Below are positions 8,117 to 16,758 of a stretch of DNA of 64,000 nt, piece after piece. Made by a program: the position numbers and the translations under genes. This DNA comes from Clostridium sp. CAG:1000 (lineage in GTDB: Bacteria; Bacillota_I; Bacilli_A; RF39; UBA660), in contig HG000341.1 in assembly GCA_000436975.1 (NCBI GenBank), forward strand, positions 35,437 to 99,436, written 5' to 3'. Positions within the stretch are counted from its first letter, which is position 1. Every line of letters begins with the position of its first letter. The notes under the pieces were generated by a model. The model was given only the letters and a program-made list of their open reading frames with translations. It did not search any database and was not told where the DNA came from.

Positions 8117-9766
8117 ATTAAATTTACTGTATCTTTTTATCATTTTGTCTTTTCCAAGTAACTTCATAATATGATATAAGTCAGGTGTATTTGATTTAGT
8201 AGTTAATGCAACTCTAAGTACAGTTGATACATCCGCTACATTACCTTTAAAGTTCTCAGGATTTTTCTTATATTCTTTAATATTAGATGCATAACCTAAT
8301 AATTCACACATCTCTTTAATTTTGCTAAACCAAACATCTTTTTCATCATTTTCATCATAATATTTAGTTATATAAGTATTTAATATATTTTTAATTTCAT
8401 CTTTATCAGTTATATTTTTCCATTCATATACTTTATCTTCTTTGTCAAATAAGTCATCATACATATACCATATTAAGCTCTTAATCATTTTATAGTTATA
8501 TATATCTTTTCTTGGCTTTTCTTGCTCTCTTTCAATATTTAAAATACTTGTATAATAATTTTTATCTCTATCAATTAATTCTTTGAAGTCAGTATCATAT
8601 ATGCATGCCCATTCATAAGACTTATCACATAAATCACTTGCCTTCATCTTAGAAATTATATCCTTAGATATATTATTTAATTTTTCAAGGTCAAATAATG
8701 CACCTGATGCTGACATCTTATCAGCAGAAAATTTAAAATCAGTAAATAATGCATCGGGGTTACTACGTCTCCATTCTTCATAATTAGAGTTTATTATAGT
8801 CATTACTGCTTCAACTACTGCATTTGGAACATACCCATTTTCTTCATAAAAACTCATTGAAGCTTCAGGATCTTTTCTCTTACTAATCTTTCTTTTAATA
8901 TCACCATCTTGTTTTAATATTAATGGGTATTGAATATACTTAGGTAATTTAAAGCCAAATGCTTCAAATAATTCAATATGTTTTGGTACAGAACTAATCC
9001 ATTCTTCTCCTCTTACAACATGAGTAGTATGCATTAAATGATCATCTACTAAATGAGCAAAGTGATATGTTGGTAATTTATCACTAGATTTCATAATAAC
9101 AAAGTCTTCATCGTTTGATGGAAATTCTATTCTACCTTTAACTTCATCATCAAAAGGTATTTTGGTTTCAAAGTCACCCATTGATTTAAATCTAATTACA
9201 TAATCTTCACCATTTTTAATTTTATTACACATTTCATCTATAGATAAGAATCTACATCTAGCATATTTACCATAATATCCAGTTCTTTGTTTTTTTCTTT
9301 CTTGATTAACCCTCATAGTATCTAATTCTTCTTTATTACAAAAACATGGATATGCCCTTCCAATCTCTATTGCTTTTTTAATATAAGCATGATAGATATC
9401 TATTCTTTCGCTTTGAATATATGGGCCATAATTACCAACCATTTTACCATCATATTCATATTCAGTTGGTTTTAAACCATAATGATTAAGTACATGAGTT
9501 ATTTTTTCAACTGCATCAGGTATTTCACGTGCTTTATCAGTATCTTCATTTCTTAAGAAAAATACCCCATCACTATTCTTATATATAATATAGTCTATTA
9601 AAGCACTCATAAAGTTACCTATATGCATATATCCAGTAGGACTAGGAGCAAATCTAGTAACATATTGTCCTTCTTTTAAGTCTCTTTCTGGATATAACTT
9701 TTCATAATATTCAGTATCATATTTTAAATCAGGAAATATCAAATTAGCTAAATCTTTGTTTGTCAT
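8114..9766 (-). CDS. gltX: Glutamyl-tRNA synthetase
   Basis: A 550-residue class I aminoacyl-tRNA synthetase that charges tRNA-Glu. The HIGH motif is in FAPSPTGYMHIGN (about 41-53) and the KMSKS-type loop is KRKISKRKD (about 280). A CFC segment lies near the insertion after the first half of the catalytic domain. It is somewhat longer than the usual 480-500 residues because of an N-terminal extension (about 35 residues) before the Rossmann fold and a long helical anticodon-binding part. In lineages without glutaminyl-tRNA synthetase this enzyme is often non-discriminating; that cannot be decided here. AGAGGTG precedes the ATG. Confidence 0.92.
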   Translation of the reverse strand: MTNKDLANLIFPDLKYDTEYYEKLYPERDLKEGQYVTRFAPSPTGYMHIGNFMSALIDYIIYKNSDGVFFLRNEDTDKAREIPDAVEKITHVLNHYGLKPTEYEYDGKMVGNYGPYIQSERIDIYHAYIKKAIEIGRAYPCFCNKEELDTMRVNQERKKQRTGYYGKYARCRFLSIDEMCNKIKNGEDYVIRFKSMGDFETKIPFDDEVKGRIEFPSNDEDFVIMKSSDKLPTYHFAHLVDDHLMHTTHVVRGEEWISSVPKHIELFEAFGFKLPKYIQYPLILKQDGDIKRKISKRKDPEASMSFYEENGYVPNAVVEAVMTIINSNYEEWRRSNPDALFTDFKFSADKMSASGALFDLEKLNNISKDIISKMKASDLCDKSYEWACIYDTDFKELIDRDKNYYTSILNIEREQEKPRKDIYNYKMIKSLIWYMYDDLFDKEDKVYEWKNITDKDEIKNILNTYITKYYDENDEKDVWFSKIKEMCELLGYASNIKEYKKNPENFKGNVADVSTVLRVALTTKSNTPDLYHIMKLLGKDKMIKRYSKFN

Positions 9767-9810
9767 AATACACCTCTTTTTAACAAATAAAATTATATAA
9801 TATTTTCCAA

Positions 9811-9835
9811 ATTAAAACAAGACTATTCGTCTTGT
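9811..9835 (-). terminator. Intrinsic terminator
   Basis: ACAAGAC (9817-9823) pairs with GTCTTGT (9829-9835), with a T-rich tail on the minus strand, just after the small membrane protein gene. Confidence 0.65.
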
Positions 9836-10092
9836 TATCTAACAGTAAATATAACATATATGAACACAGAACTAATTGTCACTATAAGAGAAAGTAACAT
9901 ATAATCAGTAACCCTCATCATTTTTTTCTTTTTAGTGACATGCTCTTCTTCTTCAATAACCGTTCTTTCAAGTATTGGTTCCATCTTAATAGTATTTAAA
10001 AGTTCTTCTTCTTTTAATGCTTCTTCTCTTTTTCTAATTTGTTCATCTATATCTATAATCGCAGTTGTTTCAAAACCTACTGTATCTTTCAT
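9835..10092 (-). CDS. Small single-pass membrane protein
   Basis: An 85-residue protein with an acidic, glutamate-rich N-terminal region that looks like a short coiled coil (about 15-50), a lysine cluster, and one C-terminal membrane helix (about 63-83). AAGGAAG lies 8 bases before the ATG. The layout suggests a tail-anchored protein with its acidic part in the cytoplasm. I do not recognise a family and no function can be assigned. Confidence 0.6.
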   Translation of the reverse strand: MKDTVGFETTAIIDIDEQIRKREEALKEEELLNTIKMEPILERTVIEEEEHVTKKKKMMRVTDYMLLSLIVTISSVFIYVIFTVR

Positions 10093-10188
10093 ATTTACAC
10101 TTCCTTATATCTTTATATATCAATAATATCACAAATGTAAAACATATTACAAGTTTTTTTGCTTATTTTCTAACTTTATTATTTTCTC

Positions 10189-10217
10189 TTGACTTATCCA
10201 AAAATTTATCGTATTAT
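10189..10217 (+). promoter_or_regulatory. Promoter of tRNA-Ser
   Basis: TTGACT (10189-10194), 17-base spacer, TATTAT (10212-10217). The predicted start is about 8 bases before the mature tRNA 5' end. Confidence 0.7.
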
Positions 10218-10231
10218 TTATATGTGCTTAT

Positions 10232-10322
10232 GGAGACATACTCAAGAGGCTGAAGAGGTGCCCCTGCTAAGGGTATAGATCGGGAAACTGGTGCGAGAGT
10301 TCGAATCTCTCTGTCTCCGCCA
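10232..10322 (+). tRNA. trnS: tRNA-Ser (anticodon GCT), CCA encoded
   Basis: The acceptor stem GGAGACA pairs with TGTCTCC (10312-10318). The anticodon loop CTGCTAA gives anticodon GCT, which reads AGC/AGT serine codons. A long variable arm, typical of serine tRNAs, precedes the T arm GAGAGTTCGAATCTCTC. The 3' CCA is encoded (10320-10322). It has its own promoter and terminator, so it appears to be a single-gene unit. Confidence 0.95.
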
Positions 10323-10332
10323 TATGAAAATT

Positions 10333-10357
10333 AACTCAAGATTTCTTGAGTTTTTTT
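10333..10357 (+). terminator. Terminator after tRNA-Ser
   Basis: AACTCAAGA-TT-TCTTGAGTT followed by a run of T. Confidence 0.8.
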
Positions 10358-10390
10358 GTTTTTAATTTTATAATTGTATTAGGAGGAACT

Positions 10391-10768
10391 ATGATAGATT
10401 TTAAAAATAAAACATTTTTCAAGTTAAAAGCAATTGATAATAAAGAAGGAGAAAAAATAGTTAGTGACATTTTAATACCTAATGAAAAAGTATTCGCATC
10501 ATTCGGAGCATTAAGAGACAAACTAGTATTTACAGACAAAAGAATAATTTCAATTAATGTGCAGGGAATTACAGGTGCTAAAAAAGATTTTACATCTATT
10601 CCCTACTCTAGAATACAAACATATTCAGTAGAGACTGCTGGTACATTAGATTTAGATGCTGAACTTGATATAACTATCAGTGGACTGGGTACTGTTAGAT
10701 TTGAATTAACAAATTCAAGTAATATAAAAGAAATATGTGCTAAAATATCAGAAAAGATTTTAAACTAA
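10391..10768 (+). CDS. PH-domain-like protein (bacterial PH family)
   Basis: A 125-residue soluble protein. It has alternating strands with the pattern DKLVFTDKRIISI, IPYSRIQTYSVETAGTLDLDAELDI and a C-terminal helix, as in short bacterial PH (bPH) proteins of unknown role. AGGAGG at 10381 fixes the ATG at 10391; an upstream in-frame start would run through the tRNA terminator. It lies between tRNA-Ser and the oppositely oriented type III toxin, and its 3' end faces that of the toxin gene. Confidence 0.75.
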   Translation: MIDFKNKTFFKLKAIDNKEGEKIVSDILIPNEKVFASFGALRDKLVFTDKRIISINVQGITGAKKDFTSIPYSRIQTYSVETAGTLDLDAELDITISGLGTVRFELTNSSNIKEICAKISEKILN

Positions 10769-10783
10769 AAGCAAGATTTTGAA

Positions 10784-11302
10784 TTAGTCTTGCTTTTTAT
10801 TTGTTTTATTATATTCATTACATTTTTCTTCTAATAATGTAAAATTGCAACATCTTTTATAAATGTTTGAGTCTAAAGTTCCATTTTTGAATTTATTATA
10901 TAATTTTTTAGATTTATTATAAAGTTTTTCATCATTACGATTAAGCCAATAAATCTGTTCCTGCAACATTTTTGTATATTTTAATTCACTCGTTGTAAAA
11001 CACTCTTTATCTAAATCGATTTTTTCAACATTTTGACTCATTACTGGAATCATATTGTTGAAATTAACAGCACCAAGTTTACCATTATCTATTTTTAAAA
11101 AGTCTAGTGTAGTTCTCATTGTCTTATGTTTAGACTTTGGACTTGATAAAGGAGCAAAATAACTACAATTATTTACTTTAAATAAAACTCCAATAAATGG
11201 TCTTAATTGTTTTTTATCAAAATTATATGGAATCCTTTTATCAAACTTTCTTAAATAATCACAATATTTTTGATCTAATCTAACTAAAATTAAATTTTCC
11301 AC
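10784..11302 (-). CDS. toxN: ToxN/AbiQ-family endoribonuclease toxin (type III toxin-antitoxin)
   Basis: A 172-residue protein, the usual ToxN length. It shows the family layout: an N-terminal YCDYLRKFD segment; RPFIGVLFKVN; the APLSSPKSKHK motif, which matches the active-site TSPK-type loop; GKLGAVNFNNMIPV; and the C-terminal CCNFTLLEEKCNEY signature. ToxN enzymes cut RNA and are held inactive by a repeat-derived pseudoknot RNA; several give abortive phage infection. The start is a GTG at 11302 with GGAGG eight bases upstream; an ATG at 11317 lies before that ribosome site and is less likely. Upstream are a terminator and three RNA repeats, the classical ToxIN order. Confidence 0.9.
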   Translation of the reverse strand: MENLILVRLDQKYCDYLRKFDKRIPYNFDKKQLRPFIGVLFKVNNCSYFAPLSSPKSKHKTMRTTLDFLKIDNGKLGAVNFNNMIPVMSQNVEKIDLDKECFTTSELKYTKMLQEQIYWLNRNDEKLYNKSKKLYNKFKNGTLDSNIYKRCCNFTLLEEKCNEYNKTNKKQD

Positions 11303-11351
11303 TTTCATCACCTCCATTTTATAAGTGTCGTTTTATTTAGTTGATATAACA

Positions 11352-11380
11352 TTTATATCATGCAAACAAAAGTTTGTCAA
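11352..11380 (-). promoter_or_regulatory. Possible separate promoter for toxN
   Basis: On the minus strand TTGACA (11375-11380), a 17-base spacer and TATAAA (11352-11357) lie between the array terminator and toxN. If used, the toxin would not depend only on read-through. Confidence 0.5.
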
Positions 11381-11401
11381 TTGCTTTTTTATCATAATAT
11401 T

Positions 11402-11426
11402 AAAAAACTAGAGTTTGCTCTCTAGT
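11402..11426 (-). terminator. Attenuating terminator between antitoxin RNA and toxN
   Basis: On the minus strand ACTAGAG-AGCAAA-CTCTAGT is followed by six T. In type III systems such a hairpin sits between the antitoxin repeats and the toxin and sets the RNA-to-toxin ratio. Confidence 0.85.
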
Positions 11427-11435
11427 TACTTTTTT

Positions 11436-11538
11436 AAGTTCCATTTACGGCTGGAATCACCGCTTTTTTAAGTTCCTATCAAAGTTGGAATCACTTCTTT
11501 TTTAAGTTCCTATCAAAGTTGGAATCACTTGCTTTTTT
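11436..11538 (-). ncRNA. toxI: ToxI-type antitoxin RNA: three tandem repeats
   Basis: There are three direct repeats of 34-35 bases (11504-11538, 11470-11503, 11436-11469 in transcript order). The first two are identical apart from one or two bases; the third is diverged. Each unit, read on the minus strand, has a 5' arm (AAG), TTCC, a 3' arm (CTT) and GGAA. These can form an H-type pseudoknot, AAG with CTT and TTCC with GGAA, flanked by an A-run. In the third unit the first helix is CGG/CCG, so two base pairs have changed on both sides, which supports the pairing. Unit length and number match known ToxI/AntiQ RNAs. Confidence 0.88.
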
Positions 11539-11595
11539 AATATTACACACTTACAATATTATATGAATATATACTCTACTGTTTCGTGCATATTA

Positions 11596-11624
11596 AGTAT
11601 ATCATAAAAATATATGTTTGTCTA
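11596..11624 (-). promoter_or_regulatory. Promoter of the antitoxin RNA
   Basis: TAGACA (11619-11624), 17-base spacer, TATACT (11596-11601) on the minus strand, about 50 bases upstream of the first repeat. Confidence 0.6.
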
Positions 11625-11710
11625 TTACTTTTTTTGTAAAGAAATTGTCTTAATAATTAAAAATAATATCTTATTATGATAAAATAAATAAGTATGATTA
11701 AGGAGTTAAA

Positions 11711-13855
11711 ATGAATAAAGAAATAATAGATGAAATATCAAATAATTTAAATATTAAAAATAATCAAATAGAGGCAGTATTAAAACTACTTGAAGAAGGA
11801 AATACTATTCCATTTATCGCACGTTATAGAAAAGAAGCAACCGGTGCTTTAGATGAGGAACAAATAAGACAAATAAATGAATATTATGAATATCAAATTA
11901 GCCTACTTAAGAGAAAAGAAACTGTAATTAAGCTTATTGATGAAAAAGGAATGCTTACAGATGAAATTAAAAATAATATAATGTCTTGTAAAAAATTAGT
12001 TGAGGTTGATGATATATATGCACCTTATAAAGAAAAGAAAAAAACTAAAGCAACTGAAGCTATCAAAAACGGTCTTGAAGGCCTTGCTAAAATAATAATG
12101 AGCGAGCCTGAAAAATGGAATGAAGAATCAGTAAACAAATTCTTAAATGAGAATGTTAAAAATATAGAAGATGCTTTAACTGGAGCTAAGTATATAATTG
12201 CTGAATGGATAAGTGATAATGCTTACTATAGAAAATGGATAAGAAGTTACTTTTTTAAAAATGGTATACTTACTACTAAGTTAAAATCAAAAGCAGAAGA
12301 TACAAATAAAACTTATGAGATGTATTATGAGTTTAGTGAACCAGTTAAATACATAAAACCACATAGAGTTTTAGCAATAAATAGAGGCGAAAATGAAAAG
12401 ATATTATCTGTATCAATAGATGTCAATATAGAAGATATATTATCATATATAGAATCTAAAAATATTAAAAAAGAAAGCCCTGTTAACTATTTAATAAAAG
12501 ATGCTATTAAAGACAGTTATAAAAGACTTATTTGTCCTTCAATAGAACGTGAAGTTAGAAGTGAACTTACTACTAGAAGTGAAGATAAATCTATAGAAGT
12601 ATTTAAAGAAAACTTAGAAAATCTTTTATTAATTGCACCTATGAAAGAAAAAACTGTATTAGGCTTTGACCCAGCATTTAGAACCGGTTGTAAACTAGCT
12701 GTAGTAGACCCTACTTCTAAAGTACTTAATATATCTGTTATATATCCTCATGAACCTAAAAATGAATGGGAAAAGTCTAAACAAATATTAAAAGATATAA
12801 TTAATAAATTCAAAGTAGATATAGTTGCGATTGGTAATGGTACTGCATCTAGAGAAAGTGAAAAATTGGTAAGTGAAACAGTTAAGGAATTAAATCATTG
12901 TAAGTTTGCTATTGTATCAGAAGCAGGAGCAAGCGTATATAGTGCAAGTCCTCTTGCTATTAAAGAATTTCCTGATTTACATGTAGAACAAAGAAGTGCT
13001 GTTTCTATTGCAAGAAGACTTCAAGATCCATTAAATGAACTTGTTAAAATAGATCCAAAGTCTATAGGCGTTGGTCAGTATCAGCATGATGTTTCTCAAA
13101 AGAAATTATCAGAATCTCTTGATTTCACTGTTACAAAATGTGTTAATAATGTAGGTGTTAATATTAATACAGCTTCCCCTTCCATATTAAAATATATATC
13201 TGGTCTTACAACTGCTGCGATTAATAAAATAATTAAATATAGAGAAGAACATGGTAAAATAACTTCAAGAGATGAAATAAAAAAGAAAAAATTATTAAAT
13301 GATAAAACTTATGAACAAGCAATAGGTTTCATGAGAGTAATAGATGGACCTAATAAACTTGATGAAACAAATATTCATACAGAAAGTTATGATAAAACTC
13401 TTTCTTTATTAAAACATATTAATATGTCAGTAAATGATATTGGTACTAAAGAATTAATAAGCAAGTTAGATACTCTTGATATTAACGAAACATCTAAATT
13501 ATTAGATATAGATATTTATACCTTAAATGATATTATTGATTCATTAAAAATGCCTAATAGAGACTTTAGAGATGATTATGAAACACCACTATTAAAAAGT
13601 GATGTCTTATCACTCGATAACTTAAAAGTTGGTATGAAACTCGAAGGTACTGTTAGAAATGTTGTTGACTTTGGAGCATTCATAGATATAGGACTTCATG
13701 ATGCTGCTTTAGTACATATATCAAAAATAACTAATAAATATATTAAACACCCTAGTGAAGTATTAAGTGTTGGTGATATAGTTACTTGTTATGTAATAGA
13801 TATAAATAAAGATAAAGAAAAAGTTTCCCTTTCACTAATAGATCCAAATAATTAG
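11711..13855 (+). CDS. tex: Tex/YhgF-family S1 RNA-binding protein
   Basis: A 714-residue protein of standard Tex length. In order it has an N-terminal helical part (IPFIARYRKEATGALDEEQI, the Tex hallmark), a YqgF-like RNase H fold around 320-450 (VLGFDPAFRTGCKLAVVD), and helix-hairpin-helix repeats (VNINTASPSILKYISGL). A C-terminal S1 domain follows at about 640-710 (GTVRNVVDFGAFIDIG). Tex is a nucleic-acid-binding protein linked to transcription. AAGGAG precedes the ATG. Confidence 0.92.
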   Translation: MNKEIIDEISNNLNIKNNQIEAVLKLLEEGNTIPFIARYRKEATGALDEEQIRQINEYYEYQISLLKRKETVIKLIDEKGMLTDEIKNNIMSCKKLVEVDDIYAPYKEKKKTKATEAIKNGLEGLAKIIMSEPEKWNEESVNKFLNENVKNIEDALTGAKYIIAEWISDNAYYRKWIRSYFFKNGILTTKLKSKAEDTNKTYEMYYEFSEPVKYIKPHRVLAINRGENEKILSVSIDVNIEDILSYIESKNIKKESPVNYLIKDAIKDSYKRLICPSIEREVRSELTTRSEDKSIEVFKENLENLLLIAPMKEKTVLGFDPAFRTGCKLAVVDPTSKVLNISVIYPHEPKNEWEKSKQILKDIINKFKVDIVAIGNGTASRESEKLVSETVKELNHCKFAIVSEAGASVYSASPLAIKEFPDLHVEQRSAVSIARRLQDPLNELVKIDPKSIGVGQYQHDVSQKKLSESLDFTVTKCVNNVGVNINTASPSILKYISGLTTAAINKIIKYREEHGKITSRDEIKKKKLLNDKTYEQAIGFMRVIDGPNKLDETNIHTESYDKTLSLLKHINMSVNDIGTKELISKLDTLDINETSKLLDIDIYTLNDIIDSLKMPNRDFRDDYETPLLKSDVLSLDNLKVGMKLEGTVRNVVDFGAFIDIGLHDAALVHISKITNKYIKHPSEVLSVGDIVTCYVIDINKDKEKVSLSLIDPNN

Positions 13856-13869
13856 TAAAATAAAATAAA

Positions 13870-13893
13870 AAATCGTAAAATTTACGATTTTTT
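13870..13893. terminator. Bidirectional terminator
   Basis: AATCGTAAA pairs with TTTACGATT, with A and T runs on either side, between the converging tex and TMEM43-like genes. Confidence 0.75.
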
Positions 13894-14898
13894 TCTTGCT
13901 ATTAAAGTACTCATCCATAAAAATATAATTGATATAAATATAAGTATTACACTAACTATAATATTATAAAATAAATAAGGGATACTTATTACTAAAAGAC
14001 TAAGACATATACTTAATAACGCTGAAGTAATAAAAGTATTTTTAACATATCCTAGTAACATTACTTTCTTATTTAATTTCTTCAAATTATTAAGTATTAG
14101 TAAAATACCAAACATACTTATTACAGTTAATACTACTCTACTAATCCATAATAATATCTGATTGTTATTTGATAACTCATCTAGTATTTCTTCGCCTGTT
14201 TTAATACCATCAACTGTTTTATTAATAACTGTTCCATTAGATGAATTATATGACTCAAATGTATTAGATTTTTGTACTGCTAAAACACTCATTTCTTTAT
14301 AGTCATTATATTTAAATGTTATTCTTATATCCCCTATTTTAGGATTATTAATATCACTCGAATTAGTTATATATTTACCATGAATAACATAACCTAATGA
14401 ACTAATTATATTTTGATTAAACTCATCAAAATATTTATTAGTATCTAAATTATTTAATTGTTCAAATGATAGTTTGAAAGCACCTATCATAACCTCACTA
14501 GCATAATATGATGTAGAACTATATGGCATAGATATTGGATTTTTATATTTTTCATTATAAGATGTATCAAATAATTCATTTGACCATACTTTAGTATATT
14601 TATTACCCACTGGTTTATATTGGTACATTTCTACAACTCTAACAAGTTTAGGAGTTTTTACTGATACTCCAAATTTACTATCACTAAGAGTTTCATTAAC
14701 ACTAACTTTTCCGCTTACACAAACCAAACTATCTTCATATAAATCATTTACCATATCATTTTCAATGTTAGATAGGTTGTCTCTCTCTATTTGCGTACTT
14801 TTATAAATATTAATATATTTATTCTCATTTAAATAAAGTAATATAATTGAAACTATAACTATAATTATTCCAAATATTATTCCTTTTTTCTTTCTCAT
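13882..14898 (-). CDS. TMEM43-like membrane protein
   Basis: A 338-residue protein with an N-terminal membrane helix (about 6-24), a long extracytoplasmic alpha/beta region, and three to four C-terminal membrane helices (about 240-335). This layout, with VCVSGKVS near the start of the external region and a YQYKPVGNKYTKVW segment, resembles the TMEM43 family found in bacteria and animals. The role is unknown. GGAGGTG fixes the start at 14898. Confidence 0.6.
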   Translation of the reverse strand: MRKKKGIIFGIIIVIVSIILLYLNENKYINIYKSTQIERDNLSNIENDMVNDLYEDSLVCVSGKVSVNETLSDSKFGVSVKTPKLVRVVEMYQYKPVGNKYTKVWSNELFDTSYNEKYKNPISMPYSSTSYYASEVMIGAFKLSFEQLNNLDTNKYFDEFNQNIISSLGYVIHGKYITNSSDINNPKIGDIRITFKYNDYKEMSVLAVQKSNTFESYNSSNGTVINKTVDGIKTGEEILDELSNNNQILLWISRVVLTVISMFGILLILNNLKKLNKKVMLLGYVKNTFITSALLSICLSLLVISIPYLFYNIIVSVILIFISIIFLWMSTLIARKKS

Positions 14899-14929
14899 AA
14901 CACCTCCATAATTTATTTTATTATAACAT

Positions 14930-14949
14930 AAAAGCGACATAAAGTCGCT
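14930..14949 (-). terminator. Terminator after tig
   Basis: AGCGAC pairs with GTCGCT; the T tract on the minus strand is short. Confidence 0.5.
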
Positions 14950-14953
14950 AATA

Positions 14954-16198
14954 TTATTTTGTAACAATTTCCATTGCTTTTCTCATAAGCAAATCATATT
15001 TAAATAATTCTTTATTACCTATTTCTTTTAAGAAGTCTTCAACACTCATCTTATATTGTTCACTAGTTTTCTTTAATTCACTTTCAAGTTCTTCATCACT
15101 TACTTCAATTTTTTCATTTTCGATAATAGCATCCATTATAAGTCTATATCCAACTCTCTTATTAGCATCATCTTTTAAAGTAGCTTTAAAATCATTTATA
15201 TTTGAATTGATATATTTTAAATAATCTTCTAATTTTAGTCCTTGATAACTTAATTTTTCACTGAATTCTCTTACTAATCTATTAGTTTCATCTTCAGTCA
15301 TTTCTTCTGGTATATCAAATTTAGAATTTTTAACTACTTCATCTAAACATTTAAATAAATATTCATCTTCAATTTGTTTAGAACGTTCAGCAGTCATATT
15401 TTCTTTAATATATTTCTTTAAGTCTTCTAAACTTTCTACCCCACCTACATTTAAATCTTCAAAGAATTCCTTATTAAATTCTGGTAATACTCTTTCTTTA
15501 ACAGCTTTAACTGTTACTTTAAATATAACTGGTTGTCCTTTTAAATCTTCTGAATGATAATTTTCTGGGAATGTTACATTGACATCTTTAGTGTCACCTT
15601 TCTTTAACCCAACTAAAGCCTCTTCAAATCCAGGGATGAATGTATGAGAACCTATTTCTAATGAATAATCTTCTCCTTTACCACCTTTGAACGCTTTTCC
15701 TTCTTTGAAACCTTCAAAGTCAATAACAGCAACATTTCCTTCTTTTATTACAGCATCATCATCTAATTCTTTTACTTCAACAAATTGTTCTTGTAAATGA
15801 TGAAGCTCATGTTCTATTTGAGAGTCAGTTACAACTACTTCTTCTTTCTTAATTCCAAGTTTAGTATGTTTACCAAGCTCAACTTTTGGAGCTGATACTA
15901 AGGTAAATTCTATTTCTATTTCATCATGATTAATATTTTTAATATCAATACCTGGAGTTGCTACTGGAATAATAGTTTTTTCATCTTTTAATAATTTAGC
16001 ATATAAAACATCAACTGCAATATCAACAGCATCCATATATAATGCTTCTACTCCCATCTTTTTAACATAAACATCATATGGAACTTGTCCTTTTCTAAAA
16101 CCATCCATTTTGATATCTTTTTTCTTTTTATCAAATGCATGTTTTAAGCAATCTTTCCATTCTTTTCCCTCTAATTTTACATCATATTTTTCTTTCAT
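14954..16198 (-). CDS. tig: Trigger factor, ribosome-associated chaperone
   Basis: A 414-residue protein. It has the ribosome-binding signature MDGFRKGQVP (about 31-40), a central FKBP-type prolyl isomerase domain (about 145-235, with EGNVAVIDFEGFKEGKAFKGG and IPGFEEALVGLKKGD) and a long helical C-terminal chaperone domain. It binds nascent chains at the ribosome exit. The N terminus is about 15-20 residues shorter than in E. coli or B. subtilis, because an in-frame TAG lies just upstream of the ATG. It closes the mltG-greA gene run. Confidence 0.92.
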   Translation of the reverse strand: MKEKYDVKLEGKEWKDCLKHAFDKKKKDIKMDGFRKGQVPYDVYVKKMGVEALYMDAVDIAVDVLYAKLLKDEKTIIPVATPGIDIKNINHDEIEIEFTLVSAPKVELGKHTKLGIKKEEVVVTDSQIEHELHHLQEQFVEVKELDDDAVIKEGNVAVIDFEGFKEGKAFKGGKGEDYSLEIGSHTFIPGFEEALVGLKKGDTKDVNVTFPENYHSEDLKGQPVIFKVTVKAVKERVLPEFNKEFFEDLNVGGVESLEDLKKYIKENMTAERSKQIEDEYLFKCLDEVVKNSKFDIPEEMTEDETNRLVREFSEKLSYQGLKLEDYLKYINSNINDFKATLKDDANKRVGYRLIMDAIIENEKIEVSDEELESELKKTSEQYKMSVEDFLKEIGNKELFKYDLLMRKAMEIVTK

Positions 16199-16238
16199 AA
16201 CTTTTCCCTTCTATTTAATATCACAAAAGAAGATATTT

Positions 16239-16709
16239 CTATCCTATTGCAACGATCTTAACATTATAAACACCATCTGGTGAAGAAACTTCAACTGTGT
16301 CCCCAACTTTTCTACCCATTATTGCAGCAGCTATTGGACTTTCATTTGAAATCTTATTATTAAATGGATCAGCTTCTTGACTACCTACTATTTTATAACT
16401 TTCAGTATCATCATCATCTTCGTATTGTAATTCAACATTACATCCGATTCCTACTTTACCATCATCACTAGATTTATCAATAACGGTTGCATGTTCTAAT
16501 GTATATTCAATCTCTAGTATTCTTTTCTCTAAATTTGCTTGTTCTTCACGAGCTTGATCATATTCAGAGTTTTCTGATAAATCACCTAAAGCACGAGCAT
16601 CTTTAAGAGTTTGAGTCACTTCTTTTCTCTTTTCATTTCTTAAATAATTAAGTTCATTTTCAAGTTCCAAATAACCTTCACCTGTAAGAAAAATTTCTTT
16701 CTTTTTCAT
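16239..16709 (-). CDS. greA: Transcription elongation factor GreA
   Basis: A 156-residue protein of normal GreA length. It has an N-terminal coiled coil with the acidic tip (ARALGDLSENSEYDQAREEQ) that enters the RNA polymerase secondary channel, and a C-terminal FKBP-like domain (NESPIAAAIMGRKVGDTVEV). It rescues backtracked polymerase by stimulating transcript cleavage. It follows the U32 genes as in Bacillus, although udk, which usually lies between them, is missing. Confidence 0.95.
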   Translation of the reverse strand: MKKKEIFLTGEGYLELENELNYLRNEKRKEVTQTLKDARALGDLSENSEYDQAREEQANLEKRILEIEYTLEHATVIDKSSDDGKVGIGCNVELQYEDDDDTESYKIVGSQEADPFNNKISNESPIAAAIMGRKVGDTVEVSSPDGVYNVKIVAIG

Positions 16710-16758
16710 TACGTTAAGTCACCTCTTTCTTGTACCAACAAATGATACTATAAATTTG

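Noticed and set aside
9767..9834. T-box leader for gltX
   Set aside because: The interval upstream of gltX is far too short and has no specifier-stem or T-box-like sequence.
10232..10322. tRNA-Ser as an integration site for the toxin-antitoxin locus
   Set aside because: No repeat of the tRNA 3' end and no integrase were found downstream, so integration at this tRNA is not supported.
11402..11538. Possible short CRISPR array upstream of the ToxN-like gene
   Set aside because: The units are contiguous 34-35 base direct repeats without unique spacers, no cas genes are near, and the adjacent gene is a ToxN/AbiQ toxin. An antitoxin RNA array explains it fully.
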